Shown here: piece by piece, positions 62,695 through 64,000 of the stretch
Numbering within the stretch: the first letter of the stretch is position 1
Layout: the number at the start of each line of letters is the position of its first letter
Source of the DNA: Protopterus annectens
Lineage: Eukaryota; Chordata; Ceratodontiformes; Protopteridae
DNA length: 64,000 nucleotides
Assembly (NCBI RefSeq): GCF_019279795.1
Contig: NC_056730.1
Coordinates: 615,777,271-615,841,270, forward strand
Direction of reading: 5' to 3'
Translations under genes and position numbers: made by a program
Notes under the pieces: generated by a model
Seen by the model: the letters and a program-made list of their open reading frames with translations, nothing else
The model's database searches: none
Told to the model about the DNA's origin: nothing

Positions 62695-64000
62695 CAGGTG
62701 GTCATTGCAGTGTGGGTTTTGCTTTTATTATGGTATGGCATATGTTTCAAACAGTATGTGCATTGCACACATTGGGTATCTGCATGTCAAATAGATTTGT
62801 GTACATGTGACCTCAATCAGTACATAGGTGTGAAGCCTGCATACTACATTTGTAACCTTCGACAGATTGTGCACCTGCTTCACAGATCATAGGCCACATA
62901 TGTATGTCGGCATCAAGACCGGCCAATGTAGTGATCCGTGGCCAAGGACATCCCTGCCACACACATCCATGACACGTACTGTGAGTGAGGGTAATTGCTG
63001 GGGTAAATGTCAGACATGTTCATACACAACAATGACTGGCAATAATGAACAGTCATGATAGTTGTGCACCAGCCCTGTGGATATGCATGCAGGCCCCTAA
63101 TGTGTTATGTGAAACACCGAGTGACCCCACAATATCTATGGATATGTGGATACCAAGGGACAGATTACATAACACGTGTCTGTCTGTACACATTGGTACC
63201 CAACATACATGTTCAGGGCTACCACCTATGTGGTACTGTCAGGATAGTATGTTTAGTAAATGTGGATGACCATGCCATAGACGGTGTACTGCTATATAGC
63301 ATTTATTGGACAACAAGTATCTGTCTGTATGATACCCTTGTGCAGGATATGCGTCCCATCCGGGAATGCAGTGTAGGCCATTGCATGCATTACCAGATGT
63401 GGATGGACATATCCCTAGTATGTTTGCATGTACTGAAGAGGGCTCTATGCCACACAGGTGTGGTCCCAGGAATGTGTGACGGTCAATACCACTGGTTACT
63501 GTTATAGTATTGTACTGGAAGGATCCAACTGTTACTGAGTTCCCTACAACTGTGAGTCATTTGTCAGGACATCATCTAATGATTGGTTATAGTCATGCTG
63601 TTGCAGTGGTGTATACTGCCAGACTGCAGATCATCGACAGATATCAACGGTATCACCCACAGCATAGTGCCAACCCATGTCATGCACACATGTGTACCCA
63701 TGTTAGTACATATCTGTAGTAGAATGGATACTAGCCATCGAAAGATACCATGAGATGTTAACAATGTGTAGAACAGGGTATGTCACACATCCCATGTGTC
63801 CACTATGCACGTACATGCAGACAGTGCGTACACACCATGTTCACAGATGTACACCTGCTAATTTGTAATGCACACATCACACACGTACTGTCCACTCACT
63901 AACACATGTTGGCAACACTGTTCACTTCAGCCAAGTGGCACATGGGTGGACAATACATACTCAGACCTAACACTGGTGTAAACAATGCTACAATGACTAT
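62695..64000. other. Interior of element B to window end, nothing recognised
   Basis: Non-coding with the alternating purine-pyrimidine texture. No Myb-like gene and no right terminus is visible, so either lies beyond the window or is absent. Confidence 0.4.

Larger units (their letters stand above)
51124..64000 (+). mobile_element. Giant PIF/Harbinger-like element B, left part
   Basis: The element appears to start at or within a few bases of 51124 (GGGCTGGATTCACAAAGGC), which resembles the element A terminus, interrupts the minisatellite, and lies 1.39 kb before a Harbinger transposase on the plus strand. No matching inverted end (GAATCCAGCCC-like) was found to the end of the window. The sequence to 64000 keeps the interior texture seen in element A. 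If one element, it is at least 12.9 kb and continues beyond the window. The alternative is a short, truncated Harbinger followed by unrelated DNA. Confidence 0.45.

Overview
The window reads as non-genic DNA from a large, repeat-packed vertebrate genome. An amphibian or lungfish-like genome would fit, but the species cannot be fixed from sequence alone. No intact host gene, rRNA or functional tRNA was found. What is present is layered transposable elements: L1, CR1-type and L2/CR1-group LINEs, Penelope-like elements (PLEs) with GIY-YIG nuclease, tRNA-derived SINEs, PIF/Harbinger DNA transposons, a small MITE, minisatellites and satellites.

Layout. 1-5.2 kb: AT-rich DNA with a small TA-flanked MITE, an L1 ORF2 relic (minus) and a PLE tail (plus). 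5.28-8.77 kb: the best-preserved CR1 copy (minus), carrying an SGNH esterase domain, AP endonuclease and reverse transcriptase. 9.0-10.45 kb: an older CR1 relic, then a SINE. 11,295-40,956: what appears to be a single giant PIF/Harbinger element of 29,662 bp (element A). It is bounded by 19-bp terminal inverted repeats (18/19 match) and a 3-bp ATA duplication. It holds a decayed DDE transposase near its right end and a decayed two-exon Myb/SANT-like accessory gene with clear splice signals, both on the minus strand. Nested inside are a CR1 copy (plus), which is itself interrupted by a PLE with 458-bp inverted arms and a 14-bp target duplication, plus SINE-like and simple repeats. 41-51.1 kb: a minisatellite of about 50-bp units, split by a truncated LINE, by a block of about 7 kb holding a nearly complete L2/CR1-group LINE (minus) with a 378-bp direct repeat, and by a SINE. 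51,124 to the window end: the left end and transposase of a second, related giant Harbinger (element B). Its right end is not in the window. It contains a third strongly diverged CR1 copy and an array of about 3 kb of roughly 510-bp higher-order repeats.

How parts fit. In PIF/Harbinger elements a DDE nuclease and a separate Myb-like DNA-binding protein act together. Element A has both, but decayed, so it is a fossil. Element B's transposase is interrupted by only one visible stop codon. Elements A and B share a transposase subfamily, related termini, a similar distance from terminus to transposase (about 1.4-1.5 kb), A-over-T skew reading inward from each visible end, and an unusual alternating purine-pyrimidine texture. 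The most notable proposal is therefore a family of giant vertebrate Harbinger elements whose mostly non-coding interior has a distinctive composition. All identifications are by eye; no database search was run.
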